Source of the DNA: Psychroserpens sp. Hel_I_66
GTDB taxonomy: Bacteria > Bacteroidota > Bacteroidia > Flavobacteriales > Flavobacteriaceae
Length of the DNA: 64,000 nt
Direction: 5' to 3'
Assembly (NCBI RefSeq): GCF_000799465.1
Contig: NZ_JUGU01000001.1
Coordinates: forward strand, 3,244,501-3,308,500
The translations under genes were made by a program, and so were the position numbers. The notes under the pieces were generated by a model. That model was not told where the DNA came from. It did no database searches and saw only the letters and a program-made list of their open reading frames with translations. Of this stretch, positions 8,991 through 17,352 are shown piece by piece (within the stretch, counting starts at the first letter, position 1; each line of letters opens with the position of its first letter).

Positions 8991-9197
8991 CTCAGATTGA
9001 TTTTTTTGTTTCTTATAAATGAAAAAATCAATTGAGTTTATTTAACAACAACGTTCTTTGATATAAAATTCATGAGTTATTACGTATACCTTCGTAATAC
9101 ATGGGTTTGCTGGAAAACCCCAATTAATATTGGGAATCCTGTGTCAAAATAAATCCATCTGTTTTGAAATGAATCAAAATAGATTAAAATTAACAAC

Positions 9198-10742
9198 ATG
9201 GAAAAAGAATTGATTATTAGATCTAGTTCTGATATTGTTGATTTTGCCTTATTAAAAGATGGAAAACTTATCGAGTTACACAAAGATGAAGATGATAACA
9301 ATTTTGCAGTTGGTGATATATTTATTGCCAAAATACGTAAAGCTGTTCCTGGTCTAAATGCTGCATTTGTTAATGTGGGTTATGAAAAAGATGCATTCTT
9401 GCATTATCATGATTTAGGTCCAAAATTACCTTCAGTTTTGAAATTCGTTAAACGTGTAAGCGCAGGTAGACATACCGATTTTTTACTGAAAAATTTTCAG
9501 TTTGAGAAAGATATAGACAAAAACGGAAGCATTGCTAACGTTTTAAAATCTAATCAATCTCTATTAGTACAAATTGTAAAAGAGCCAATTTCAACCAAAG
9601 GACCTCGTATAAGTAGCGAGTTGTCCATAGCAGGTCGTTATATTGTTCTCGTACCGTTTTCAGACCGTATTTCAATCTCTCAAAAGATTGAGTCCAAAGA
9701 AGAAAAAGAACGTTTAAAACGTTTGGTAAGAAGCATCACGCCTAAAGGTTTTGGAGTTATAATTCGTACTGTCGCAGAAGGCAAAAAAGTTGCCGAACTC
9801 GACAAAGATTTACAGAATTTGCTGAATAGATGGACAGCAATGTGTAGAAAACTAAATAAAGCACATCATCCTAGTAAGGTGTTGAGTGAAATGAACAAAG
9901 CCTCCTCAATTTTAAGAGACATCTTTGACGATTCATTCTCAGCCATTACAGTAGATGACGAATTGCTTTATGGACAGATTAAAGATTACGTGCAAGAAAT
10001 TGCACCCAATAAAGAATCAATAGTTAAGATGTACAAAAATGGCGTACCACTTTATGAAAAGTTCGGAATAGAACGTCAAATCAAAACGTCTTTCGGTCGC
10101 ACAGTCTCCATGGCAAAAGGAGCCTATTTGGTTATAGAACATACCGAAGCGATGCATGTTATTGATGTCAATAGCGGTAACCGATCTAACAAAGAAAAAA
10201 ATCAAGAAGACACTGCCCTGGAAGTCAATATGATCTCTGCTTCAGAAATTGCTCGACAATTACGTTTACGTGATATGGGAGGCATTATCGTAGTAGATTT
10301 TATTGATATGAAAAGTGCAGGTAATCGAAAAAAATTGTTTCATCATCTTAGTGATGAAATGAATGATGACAAGGCAAAGCACAAGATTTTGCCACCCACT
10401 AAGTTTGGTTTAATACAAATTACCAGACAACGTGTTCGCCCAGAACGCAACATTAAAACAAAAGAAGACAATCCAAATGGTATTGCAGGTGAAGAAATTG
10501 AAGCACCAATTAAAGTGATTCAACGTATTACCCAAGACCTGGAGAGACTCTTCAAAAAAGACTATAAAAAGATAACGCTCAATGCGCATCCATTTATAGC
10601 AGCCTTTATAACCAAAGGGTTTCCATCAGTACGTTCTAAGTGGTTTATGGAACATAAAAAATGGGTAAAAGTTTTACCTAGAGATGCTTACACATATCTT
10701 GAATACCATTTTATTGATAAAAATGGTAAGGAAATCAAATAA
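9198..10742 (+). CDS. rng: Ribonuclease E/G family endoribonuclease
   Basis: A 514-residue protein, close to RNase G length and lacking the long RNase E tail. An S1-like RNA-binding domain covers about residues 38-130. The DNase I-like catalytic core holds HVIDVNSGN (Asp323) and VVDFIDM (Asp367). These correspond to the two magnesium-binding aspartates of E. coli RNase E, with the same spacing to within one residue. The CPxC Zn-link, expected soon after TRQRVRP (residue about 410), is absent; the segment is rich in Lys, Glu and Asn instead. The enzyme processes 16S rRNA and decays mRNA. It lies downstream of HU and the bS22-like gene, with its own 207-bp leader and a terminator at its end. 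Confidence 0.93.
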   Translation: MEKELIIRSSSDIVDFALLKDGKLIELHKDEDDNNFAVGDIFIAKIRKAVPGLNAAFVNVGYEKDAFLHYHDLGPKLPSVLKFVKRVSAGRHTDFLLKNFQFEKDIDKNGSIANVLKSNQSLLVQIVKEPISTKGPRISSELSIAGRYIVLVPFSDRISISQKIESKEEKERLKRLVRSITPKGFGVIIRTVAEGKKVAELDKDLQNLLNRWTAMCRKLNKAHHPSKVLSEMNKASSILRDIFDDSFSAITVDDELLYGQIKDYVQEIAPNKESIVKMYKNGVPLYEKFGIERQIKTSFGRTVSMAKGAYLVIEHTEAMHVIDVNSGNRSNKEKNQEDTALEVNMISASEIARQLRLRDMGGIIVVDFIDMKSAGNRKKLFHHLSDEMNDDKAKHKILPPTKFGLIQITRQRVRPERNIKTKEDNPNGIAGEEIEAPIKVIQRITQDLERLFKKDYKKITLNAHPFIAAFITKGFPSVRSKWFMEHKKWVKVLPRDAYTYLEYHFIDKNGKEIK

Positions 10743-10747
10743 TATCT

Positions 10748-10790
10748 AAAACCCCTTTTCACTTTTGTGGAAAGGGGTTTTTGTTTTTAA
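10748..10790 (+). terminator. Terminator after rng
   Basis: AAAACCCCTTTTCAC pairs with GTGGAAAGGGGTTTT (one mismatch; arms about 10748-10762 and 10767-10781), followed by TTGTTTTT. Confidence 0.85.
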
Positions 10791-10805
10791 ATTAGTTTGT
10801 ATTTT

Positions 10806-10847
10806 TTCTTCGGAATTTTTTTAACTAAAGTATATTTCCGAAGAAAT
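10806..10847. repeat. Inverted pair of the TTTCCGAAGAAA word
   Basis: TTTCTTCGGAA (from 10806) and TTCCGAAGAAA (to 10846) face each other 17 bp apart and can form an 11-bp stem between the convergent rng and aldo-keto reductase genes. This is the only place where two copies are paired as arms of one hairpin. It may act as an additional terminator. Confidence 0.65.
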
Positions 10848-10851
10848 CAAA

Positions 10852-11889
10852 TCATGGCGCAGGATTAGGAATCTCTGCGTGAACTTCATTTATCGCTTTT
10901 AAAATATCATCACTTAATGTAATATTTACACTCTCAATATTTTCCTCAAGTTGTTCTATAGAAGTTGCTCCTATAATATTGCTGGTCATAAAAGGTCTGT
11001 CGGTCACAAACGCCAAAGACATTTGTGCCAAGGTCATATCATTATCCTCAGCAATCTTTAGGTAACGTTTTGTAGCTTCTGTACAGTTATGGCTACTGTA
11101 TCTAGAAAACCTTGGGAATAATTTTAAACGCGAATGATCTCCTGCGGTTCCTTTTACATACTTGCCAGATAACACTCCAAAAGCCATTGGCGAATACGCT
11201 AATAAACCAATCTCCTCACGAATGGCAATTTCTGCCATATCCCCTTCAAAAACCCGATTTAATAACGAATATGCATTTTGGATCGTAATCATTCTTGGTA
11301 GATTATGAGCATTAGATTCTTCTAAATAGCGCATCGTTCCCCAAGCTTTTTCGTTAGAAATCCCAACATGACGAATTTTACCAGACTTAACAATTTCATC
11401 CAAACTATGGAGGATATCATTAAAGTTATCTTCCCATTTATCATTAGGTTTATGTTTGTAATCGCGTTCTCCAAAAGTATTAGTTTCGCGCTCTGGCCAG
11501 TGTAGTTGATATAAATCTATATAATCTGTTTTCAATCTTTTTAAACTGTCATTTACAGCATCATTAAGTGCTGCTTTGCTAAAACCGTTTGTTCTTATAT
11601 GTGCTGTGTAATCTCCTGTACCAGCAATTTTACTTGCTAAAACTACTTTGTCACGATTTCCGGTTTTCTCAAACCAGTTTCCAATGATGCGTTCGGTTTC
11701 TGCATATGTTTTTTGTTCTGCTGGTACTGGATATAATTCTGCTGTATCAAAAAAATTAACGCCTTTGTCAAGCGCCAAATCCATTTGTGCAAAACCTTCG
11801 GCTTGGGTGTTTTGGTTTCCCCAGGTCATGGTGCCCAAACATATTTTACTAACTTTTATATCTGTTTTTGGTAACGTTGTGTATCTCAT
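10852..11889 (-). CDS. NADP(H)-dependent aldo-keto reductase, Tas-like
   Basis: A 345-residue TIM-barrel reductase resembling E. coli Tas. Visible features are an N-terminal ICLGTMTWGNQNTQAEG, the active-site region FFDTAELYPVP with the catalytic Asp and Tyr, the catalytic-Lys strand VVLASKIAG, LQLHWP-type YQLHWPERETN, and the coenzyme-binding end SNIIGATSIEQLEEN. It probably reduces aldehydes or ketones in the cytoplasm; the physiological substrate is unknown (E. coli Tas can suppress tyrosine auxotrophy). It appears monocistronic. It converges on rng and is preceded by the terminator of the OmpA-like gene. Confidence 0.9.
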   Translation of the reverse strand: MRYTTLPKTDIKVSKICLGTMTWGNQNTQAEGFAQMDLALDKGVNFFDTAELYPVPAEQKTYAETERIIGNWFEKTGNRDKVVLASKIAGTGDYTAHIRTNGFSKAALNDAVNDSLKRLKTDYIDLYQLHWPERETNTFGERDYKHKPNDKWEDNFNDILHSLDEIVKSGKIRHVGISNEKAWGTMRYLEESNAHNLPRMITIQNAYSLLNRVFEGDMAEIAIREEIGLLAYSPMAFGVLSGKYVKGTAGDHSRLKLFPRFSRYSSHNCTEATKRYLKIAEDNDMTLAQMSLAFVTDRPFMTSNIIGATSIEQLEENIESVNITLSDDILKAINEVHAEIPNPAP

Positions 11890-11949
11890 GTTTACTACCC
11901 GTGAAAACGGTAATCTTTTTAGTTAAATTTAATTACATGTAAATATAAA

Positions 11950-11986
11950 CAGACCTTTCAGGTTTTTGAAATCTGAAAGGTCTAAA
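11950..11986 (-). terminator. Terminator of the OmpA-like gene
   Basis: AGACCTTTCAG pairs with CTGAAAGGTCT (11-bp perfect stem, about 11952-11984) downstream of the minus-strand ompA-like gene. The T tract in the direction of transcription is short. Confidence 0.6.
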
Positions 11987-12037
11987 TCTATGTTAAGGTT
12001 TTAAGTATGGGATGCGCACCAAGTGCGGGATGATAAC

Positions 12038-12997
12038 CTATATATCATTCAACAACTTAGAAATCTCATCCAGCTTAGGTGTTAAAATTACCTCAATACG
12101 TCTGTTTTGAGCTTTACCTTCCGCAGAACTATTGCTCGCAATTGGTGCAAATTCACCACGTCCCGCTGCTGTTAAATTTTCTGGTTGTATGGATGGGTTT
12201 TCTCTCAATATATTTACGATTGCAGTTGCTCTTTTGGCAGATAGATCCCAGTTTCCGCTCAATTGGTCATTTCCTTTATATGGAACATCATCGGTATGAC
12301 CTTCAATTAGTATGGCAATTTCAGGGTTTTCAGCCAATACTTCTCCCAATTGTTTTACAGCTTGCTTACCTTGGCTACCAACTGCCCAACTACCTGATTG
12401 AAAAAGTAGCTTGTTTTCCATAGAAACATAGACCTTCCCGTTGCGTTGCTCAACGGTTAATCCTTTACCTTCAAAATTGGTTAGCGCTTTGGAGATAGCA
12501 TCTTTTAATTTACTCATGGCTGCATCTTTAGAAGCAATGACATTTTCTAGCTCTGCAACACGCTGCGATCTTGATTCTAATTCTTTTTTGAGTTTTTCTA
12601 ATCGCGCATTTTCTGCGATTAAAGCTTGTTCTTTTGCTTCAAGCTGCGCTAGCAATTCTCTGTTCTTTTTTGAGTTTGCTGCAATGGAGGCACTACTGTT
12701 TTTTTCTAGGGCATTGTAAGATTCTTCAAGATTTTTATGCTCGTTAACTAAGGCTTTGTATTCACTTTCCCAAAGTTTGCTATCGGCCAATGCACTTTCA
12801 TAGTCATCTTTTGTGTCTTTTAGCTCATTTTCAGCTTGATTTAAGGCAGTTTCTAAATCACGATTTTGATCAGATAAGCGTCTGTTATCTTTTTTTAGGT
12901 TTGTGTATTTGTCTTCTAAATCTGTATAGACTTTTTTTGATACACATGAGGTTGTTAATAGTAATGTTAGGGCTATTAATGGCAATTTTTTAAGCAT
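12038..12997 (-). CDS. OmpA-family lipoprotein with coiled coil
   Basis: A 319-residue protein. It has a lipoprotein signal (LTLLLTTSC, Cys at about residue 18), a long heptad-rich coiled coil (about 25-165) and an OmpA_C/MotB-like peptidoglycan-binding domain (about 195-310). Key segments of that domain are LLFQSGSW, ILIEGHTDDVPY, NWDLSAKRATAIV and the closing NRRIEVILTP. The protein should be anchored in the outer membrane and hold peptidoglycan, with the coiled coil spanning the periplasm. It is monocistronic, between xth and the aldo-keto reductase gene. Confidence 0.9.
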   Translation of the reverse strand: MLKKLPLIALTLLLTTSCVSKKVYTDLEDKYTNLKKDNRRLSDQNRDLETALNQAENELKDTKDDYESALADSKLWESEYKALVNEHKNLEESYNALEKNSSASIAANSKKNRELLAQLEAKEQALIAENARLEKLKKELESRSQRVAELENVIASKDAAMSKLKDAISKALTNFEGKGLTVEQRNGKVYVSMENKLLFQSGSWAVGSQGKQAVKQLGEVLAENPEIAILIEGHTDDVPYKGNDQLSGNWDLSAKRATAIVNILRENPSIQPENLTAAGRGEFAPIASNSSAEGKAQNRRIEVILTPKLDEISKLLNDI

Positions 12998-13066
12998 GTT
13001 GTTTGATTTAAGTATAATTAATTTGGGTTTATTTTTATTATTTTAAATTTTGCTCAGATGTACAGT

Positions 13067-13825
13067 TTATTCTATCTCCAACAAAATCGGGCAATGATCA
13101 CTGTGTACAGCATCTGTTAATATAACGCTTCGTTTGATATTATCTTGTAATGGTTCACTTACCATCCCATAATCTAATCGCCAGCCTTTGTTATTGGCTC
13201 TGGCGTTTGCTCTGTAACTCCACCATGAGAATTCTTGTTTTTCAGGATGTAAATGCCTGTATGAATCTATAAATCCGCTATCAATAAATTCTCCCAGCCA
13301 TTCGCGTTCTTCTGGTAAAAAACCACTTACACCTTTCATTTTTGGGTTGTGGATATCAATTTCTTCGTGACAAATATTATAATCACCAAGTATAACTAAA
13401 TTAGGATGCTCAACACGAAGCTCGTTTAAATACTGGTGAATCATGTTCATATATTCAAACTTATGGGATAAACGCGCATCGTTTGTTCCACTGGGCAAGT
13501 ACATGCTCATCACAGAAATACCATCAAAATCTGCTCTAATGTTGCGACCTTCAAAATCCATGGATTCTATTCCGGTGCCATATTCTACATGTTTTGGTTC
13601 TGTTTTACTCAAAATAGCGACACCGCTATACCCTTTTTTTTGTGCACTAAACCAGTAATTGTATTTGTAGCCAGCATTTTCGATAACTTCAATATCTACT
13701 TGCTCTTTCATGGCCTTGATTTCTTGAAGGCAAACGACATCTGCATTGGTGAATTTTAGCCAATCGATCAAGCCTTTGTTCATAGCAGCTCGAACACCGT
13801 TGACATTGTATGAGATAATTTTCAT
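13067..13825 (-). CDS. xth: Exodeoxyribonuclease III (AP endonuclease)
   Basis: A 252-residue enzyme of the exonuclease-endonuclease-phosphatase superfamily. Motifs in order are MKIISYNVNGVRAAMNKG, VVCLQEIKA with the metal-binding Glu (about 36), YSGVAIL, the ILGDYNICHEEID catalytic block, the RLDY segment, and SDHCPILLE with the general-base His. It cuts at abasic sites and trims 3' blocks in base excision repair. It is divergent from the large barrel gene at 13936 across a 110-bp spacer in which I see no convincing -7 box. Confidence 0.95.
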   Translation of the reverse strand: MKIISYNVNGVRAAMNKGLIDWLKFTNADVVCLQEIKAMKEQVDIEVIENAGYKYNYWFSAQKKGYSGVAILSKTEPKHVEYGTGIESMDFEGRNIRADFDGISVMSMYLPSGTNDARLSHKFEYMNMIHQYLNELRVEHPNLVILGDYNICHEEIDIHNPKMKGVSGFLPEEREWLGEFIDSGFIDSYRHLHPEKQEFSWWSYRANARANNKGWRLDYGMVSEPLQDNIKRSVILTDAVHSDHCPILLEIE

Positions 13826-13935
13826 GGTAATACGTTAAGGTTTCAGCTAAAATAAATAATACTGTACTTTTACACCATTATTTTAGGTCATTTTAACCAT
13901 AAAATATTTTTCGTCTTTAGAAGTTTATATACTGA

Positions 13936-16900
13936 ATGAAATTTACAATCACACTCATTTGTTTTATGCTGTCCTTTTGTGCTTTTGCGCAGGAGACAGC
14001 TTCTAATTATAGAACAAAAAAAGTAGTGGTTAGAGACTCAGTAAAAATTGATACGGTAAGCATCAACTCCAGCTGGTTTTTTCTTCGGAAAACAAATCAA
14101 ACCCTTATTGACACGTCGTACTATAATGTGGACTTTGCCAAAGCTTTATTGACTTTCAAAAAACCTGTAGAAGTAGATTCCGTAGAAATATCCTATTTAC
14201 GCTATCCAGATTTTTTAACCCGAAAATACGCGCAACTCGATGAAAATATTATTGTAGAAAATACAGATAATCTCCAGCGATTGTACAAGCTTAACCAATC
14301 TAATATACAGCGTAATTACCAACCTTTTGATGGGCTCAACACTTCAGGTAGTATTTCACGAGGAGTAACTTTGGGGAACAATCAAAACTCGGTTTTAAAC
14401 AGTGAATTGGATTTACAGATTTCAGGTAAATTGAGTGATAAAGTCACACTTCGTGCCTCCATTCAAGATGCCAATATCCCATTGCAGGAAAGTGGTTATT
14501 CTCAACGTTTAGATGAGTTTGATCAAGTATTTATTGAACTTTTTAGTGACCGTTGGAATATTAGGGCAGGTGACATAGATTTGACCAATACCAACAGTTA
14601 TTTTGCCAATTTTACAAAGCGTGTTCAAGGTTTGCAAGTCGCTGCAAATTTTGGTGATGAGGATTCAAAGACCAACATTTTTGCATCTGGAGCCTTGGTT
14701 CGTGGACAATTTACCACAAGCCAATTCACCGCTCAAGAAGGTAACCAGGGACCATACAAATTAACTGGACCCAATAACGAGTTGTTCGTGCTTATTGTCT
14801 CTGGCAGTGAAACCGTTTATGTGAACGGAATCCCAATTGAGCGTGGCGAAAACAAAGATTATATCATAGATTACAACGCAGGAGAGATCATTTTTAACTC
14901 TACGTTTCCTATTACTTCGGAAATGAGAATCACCGTAGATTACCAGTTTAGTGAACGAAATTTTTCTCGTTTTACAATTTATGGAGGCGGAACCTATGAA
15001 TCTGAAAAATTGAAACTCGGTGTTTCTGTCTATTCCGAAGCAGATGCTAAAAACCAACCTTTACAACAAAATTTATCTTCGGAACAAGTAGAGATACTAT
15101 CAAATGCAGGAGACGATATGTCACAGATGGTCGCACCTTCAGATGTGCCACAAGCTTTTGATGATAACCGAATTTTGTACCGAAAGGAATTTATTGGAGC
15201 AACCGAAATATTTGTGTTCTCAAACAATCCTGACGATGAACTTTTTAGCGTACGTTTTACACTGGTAGGCGCCAATCAAGGAGATTATATTTTAGTAAAC
15301 AGCAATGCGGTCGAGAATATTTATGAATATGTTGCTCCAATAGCTGGCATTCCGCAGGGAAATTATGATCCTATTGTACGATTAATTGCTCCAGAAAAAT
15401 TACAGGTCGCTGTAGTTAACGGACTTTACAAACCAACCGAAAAAACAGATGTATTTTTTGAATTGGCAGGAAGTAAAAATGATCAAAACCTCTTTTCAAA
15501 TTTAGACGATAATGATAATAATGGATTTGCAGCTAAATTGAAATTTAATCAACAAATCATTAAAACAGATAGTCTTTGGAATTTAAATGCCTACGCAGAT
15601 GCAGATATCATAAACAGGGATTTTAAAACCATACAACGTTTGTATAGAGCAGAGTTTAATCGTGATTGGAATTTAGAAAACCCACTTGGTAATCAAAATT
15701 TATTGACTACAGGAGTAGAATTGGTTCATGCAAAAAAAGGGATCGCAAACTATAAATTTGAGCATCTTAATTACTCTGAGAATTTTAATGGGAATCGACA
15801 CAATATTTTTGCTAGTCTTCAGCTCAATAAGTTGAATGTTTTTTCAAATTCCAGTTTTTTGAGTAATAGCAGTAGTAATTCTACATCTACATTTTTGCGT
15901 TCGTTTAATCGTGTTATCTACAATTTTGATAAACAATGGGTTGGGACAAAAATTGCTTTAGAAGATAATGAGCAACGAGATCGTGAGACCGATTTACTGA
16001 CCAATTTAAGTCAGCGTTTTAATTCTTACGAAGTATTTACGGGTTATGGAGATAGCACAGGTGTTTTTGTTGAGGTTGGCTACAAGTATCGGGTCAACGA
16101 TAGTTTAAAAATGAATGAAAACGAAGTAAAACGCGTCAATACATCCAACACTTATTATGTGAAATCCAAAATCATTCAAAATACAAATACCAATTTGGGT
16201 CTGTTCGTAAATTATAGGGTTTTAAAAAATGAGGACGAGGACTTAGACAATGAAAACTCATTAAACTCAAGATTGAACTTCAATCAAAAATTATGGGATA
16301 ATTTGGTATTGATTAGTACTGTATTTGAAACTAATTCTGGGACGTTACCACAACAAGATTTTACATACGTTGAGGTAGAACCAGGTCAAGGTGCTTATAC
16401 TTGGATTGATTATAACGAAAACGGAATTCAAGAACTCAACGAGTTTGAAATTGCCCAATTTGCAGATCAAGGGGAATATATTAGAGTGTTACTTCCCAAT
16501 CAGGTTTTTGTGAAGACGCACCAAAATAGGTTTAGTCAATCGTTGACTATAAACCCACAGCAATGGGCAGTTTCCGAAGAAAAGAGCAAAAAATTCTGGT
16601 CACATTTTTATAATCAAACTTCCTTTTTAGTAGATAGAAAAAATAGAAGGGAAGGTGAGGAGTTTGATTTGAATCCGTTTTCAACTTCCGAAGAAAATCA
16701 ATTAGCCTTAAACAAAAGCATTCGTAATGTCCTGTTTTATAATAGAGGCAAACAGTTTTTTACGACCTCTTATACTTACTTGGCCAATACCAATAGAAAT
16801 ACGCTTTCAATTGGCTTTCAAGAGAATAAATTACAGAGTCATCAACTGCAATTCAACCATAAATTTTTCACCAATTGGCTTATTAATTTGCAATCTAGTT

Positions 16901-17352
16901 TTGAGACGAATGAGAATTTGAGTGAAAATTTTTCAACTAGAAATTACGAGCTAGAAGAAGTAAGATTTCAGCCTAAATTATCTTATATTTTTAATGAGAA
17001 TGCACGTTTTGATGTGTTTTATCAATATACCTCAAAAGACAATGTTATTGGTAATATGGAGCAATTGCTACAAAATAATTACGGATTGTCATTTACCTAT
17101 AATAATGCAAATAAAATTGCACTCACAGGAGAGGTTAACTATTTTAAAAATGAATTTACAGGTAATGCGAATACTCCTGTTTCGTACCAAATCCTAGAAG
17201 GACTACAGCCAGGAAATAATTTTACATGGAATCTTTTAGTCCAAAAAAAACTGACTAAATTTTTGGATTTAAATTTGAATTACTTCGGAAGGAAAACCGA
17301 AACTAGCAAAACCATTCATACAGGCACAGTGCAGTTGAAGGCTTATTTTTAA
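13936..17352 (+). CDS. Giant outer-membrane beta-barrel protein, function unknown
   Basis: A 1138-residue protein with a signal peptide ending SFCAFAQ and a C-terminus GTVQLKAYF (alternating residues, terminal Phe) typical of outer-membrane barrels. There is no plug or TonB-box pattern. The N-terminal third contains segments like GSETVYVNGIPIERGENKDYIIDYNAGEIIF, which also occur in SprA and related surface proteins. The middle includes YTWIDYNENGIQELNEFE, a calcium-loop-like D/N-rich segment. The C-terminal half is dense in alternating aromatic strands. Homologues of this length appear to be common as hypothetical proteins in the family. It contains six or seven TTCCGAAG words, in more than one frame, the highest number of any gene here. 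Its stop overlaps the convergent stop of the next gene. Confidence 0.8.
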   Translation: MKFTITLICFMLSFCAFAQETASNYRTKKVVVRDSVKIDTVSINSSWFFLRKTNQTLIDTSYYNVDFAKALLTFKKPVEVDSVEISYLRYPDFLTRKYAQLDENIIVENTDNLQRLYKLNQSNIQRNYQPFDGLNTSGSISRGVTLGNNQNSVLNSELDLQISGKLSDKVTLRASIQDANIPLQESGYSQRLDEFDQVFIELFSDRWNIRAGDIDLTNTNSYFANFTKRVQGLQVAANFGDEDSKTNIFASGALVRGQFTTSQFTAQEGNQGPYKLTGPNNELFVLIVSGSETVYVNGIPIERGENKDYIIDYNAGEIIFNSTFPITSEMRITVDYQFSERNFSRFTIYGGGTYESEKLKLGVSVYSEADAKNQPLQQNLSSEQVEILSNAGDDMSQMVAPSDVPQAFDDNRILYRKEFIGATEIFVFSNNPDDELFSVRFTLVGANQGDYILVNSNAVENIYEYVAPIAGIPQGNYDPIVRLIAPEKLQVAVVNGLYKPTEKTDVFFELAGSKNDQNLFSNLDDNDNNGFAAKLKFNQQIIKTDSLWNLNAYADADIINRDFKTIQRLYRAEFNRDWNLENPLGNQNLLTTGVELVHAKKGIANYKFEHLNYSENFNGNRHNIFASLQLNKLNVFSNSSFLSNSSSNSTSTFLRSFNRVIYNFDKQWVGTKIALEDNEQRDRETDLLTNLSQRFNSYEVFTGYGDSTGVFVEVGYKYRVNDSLKMNENEVKRVNTSNTYYVKSKIIQNTNTNLGLFVNYRVLKNEDEDLDNENSLNSRLNFNQKLWDNLVLISTVFETNSGTLPQQDFTYVEVEPGQGAYTWIDYNENGIQELNEFEIAQFADQGEYIRVLLPNQVFVKTHQNRFSQSLTINPQQWAVSEEKSKKFWSHFYNQTSFLVDRKNRREGEEFDLNPFSTSEENQLALNKSIRNVLFYNRGKQFFTTSYTYLANTNRNTLSIGFQENKLQSHQLQFNHKFFTNWLINLQSSFETNENLSENFSTRNYELEEVRFQPKLSYIFNENARFDVFYQYTSKDNVIGNMEQLLQNNYGLSFTYNNANKIALTGEVNYFKNEFTGNANTPVSYQILEGLQPGNNFTWNLLVQKKLTKFLDLNLNYFGRKTETSKTIHTGTVQLKAYF

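Noticed and set aside
9105..9145. Regulatory hairpin in the rng leader (CCCAATTAATATTGGG)
   Set aside because: The dyad is short and there is no supporting promoter or T tract; too weak to list as a feature.
12079..12423. Plus-strand open frames opposite the OmpA-like gene
   Set aside because: The minus-strand OmpA_C motifs (EGHTDDVPY, NRRIEV) are unmistakable, and the plus frames are shadows.
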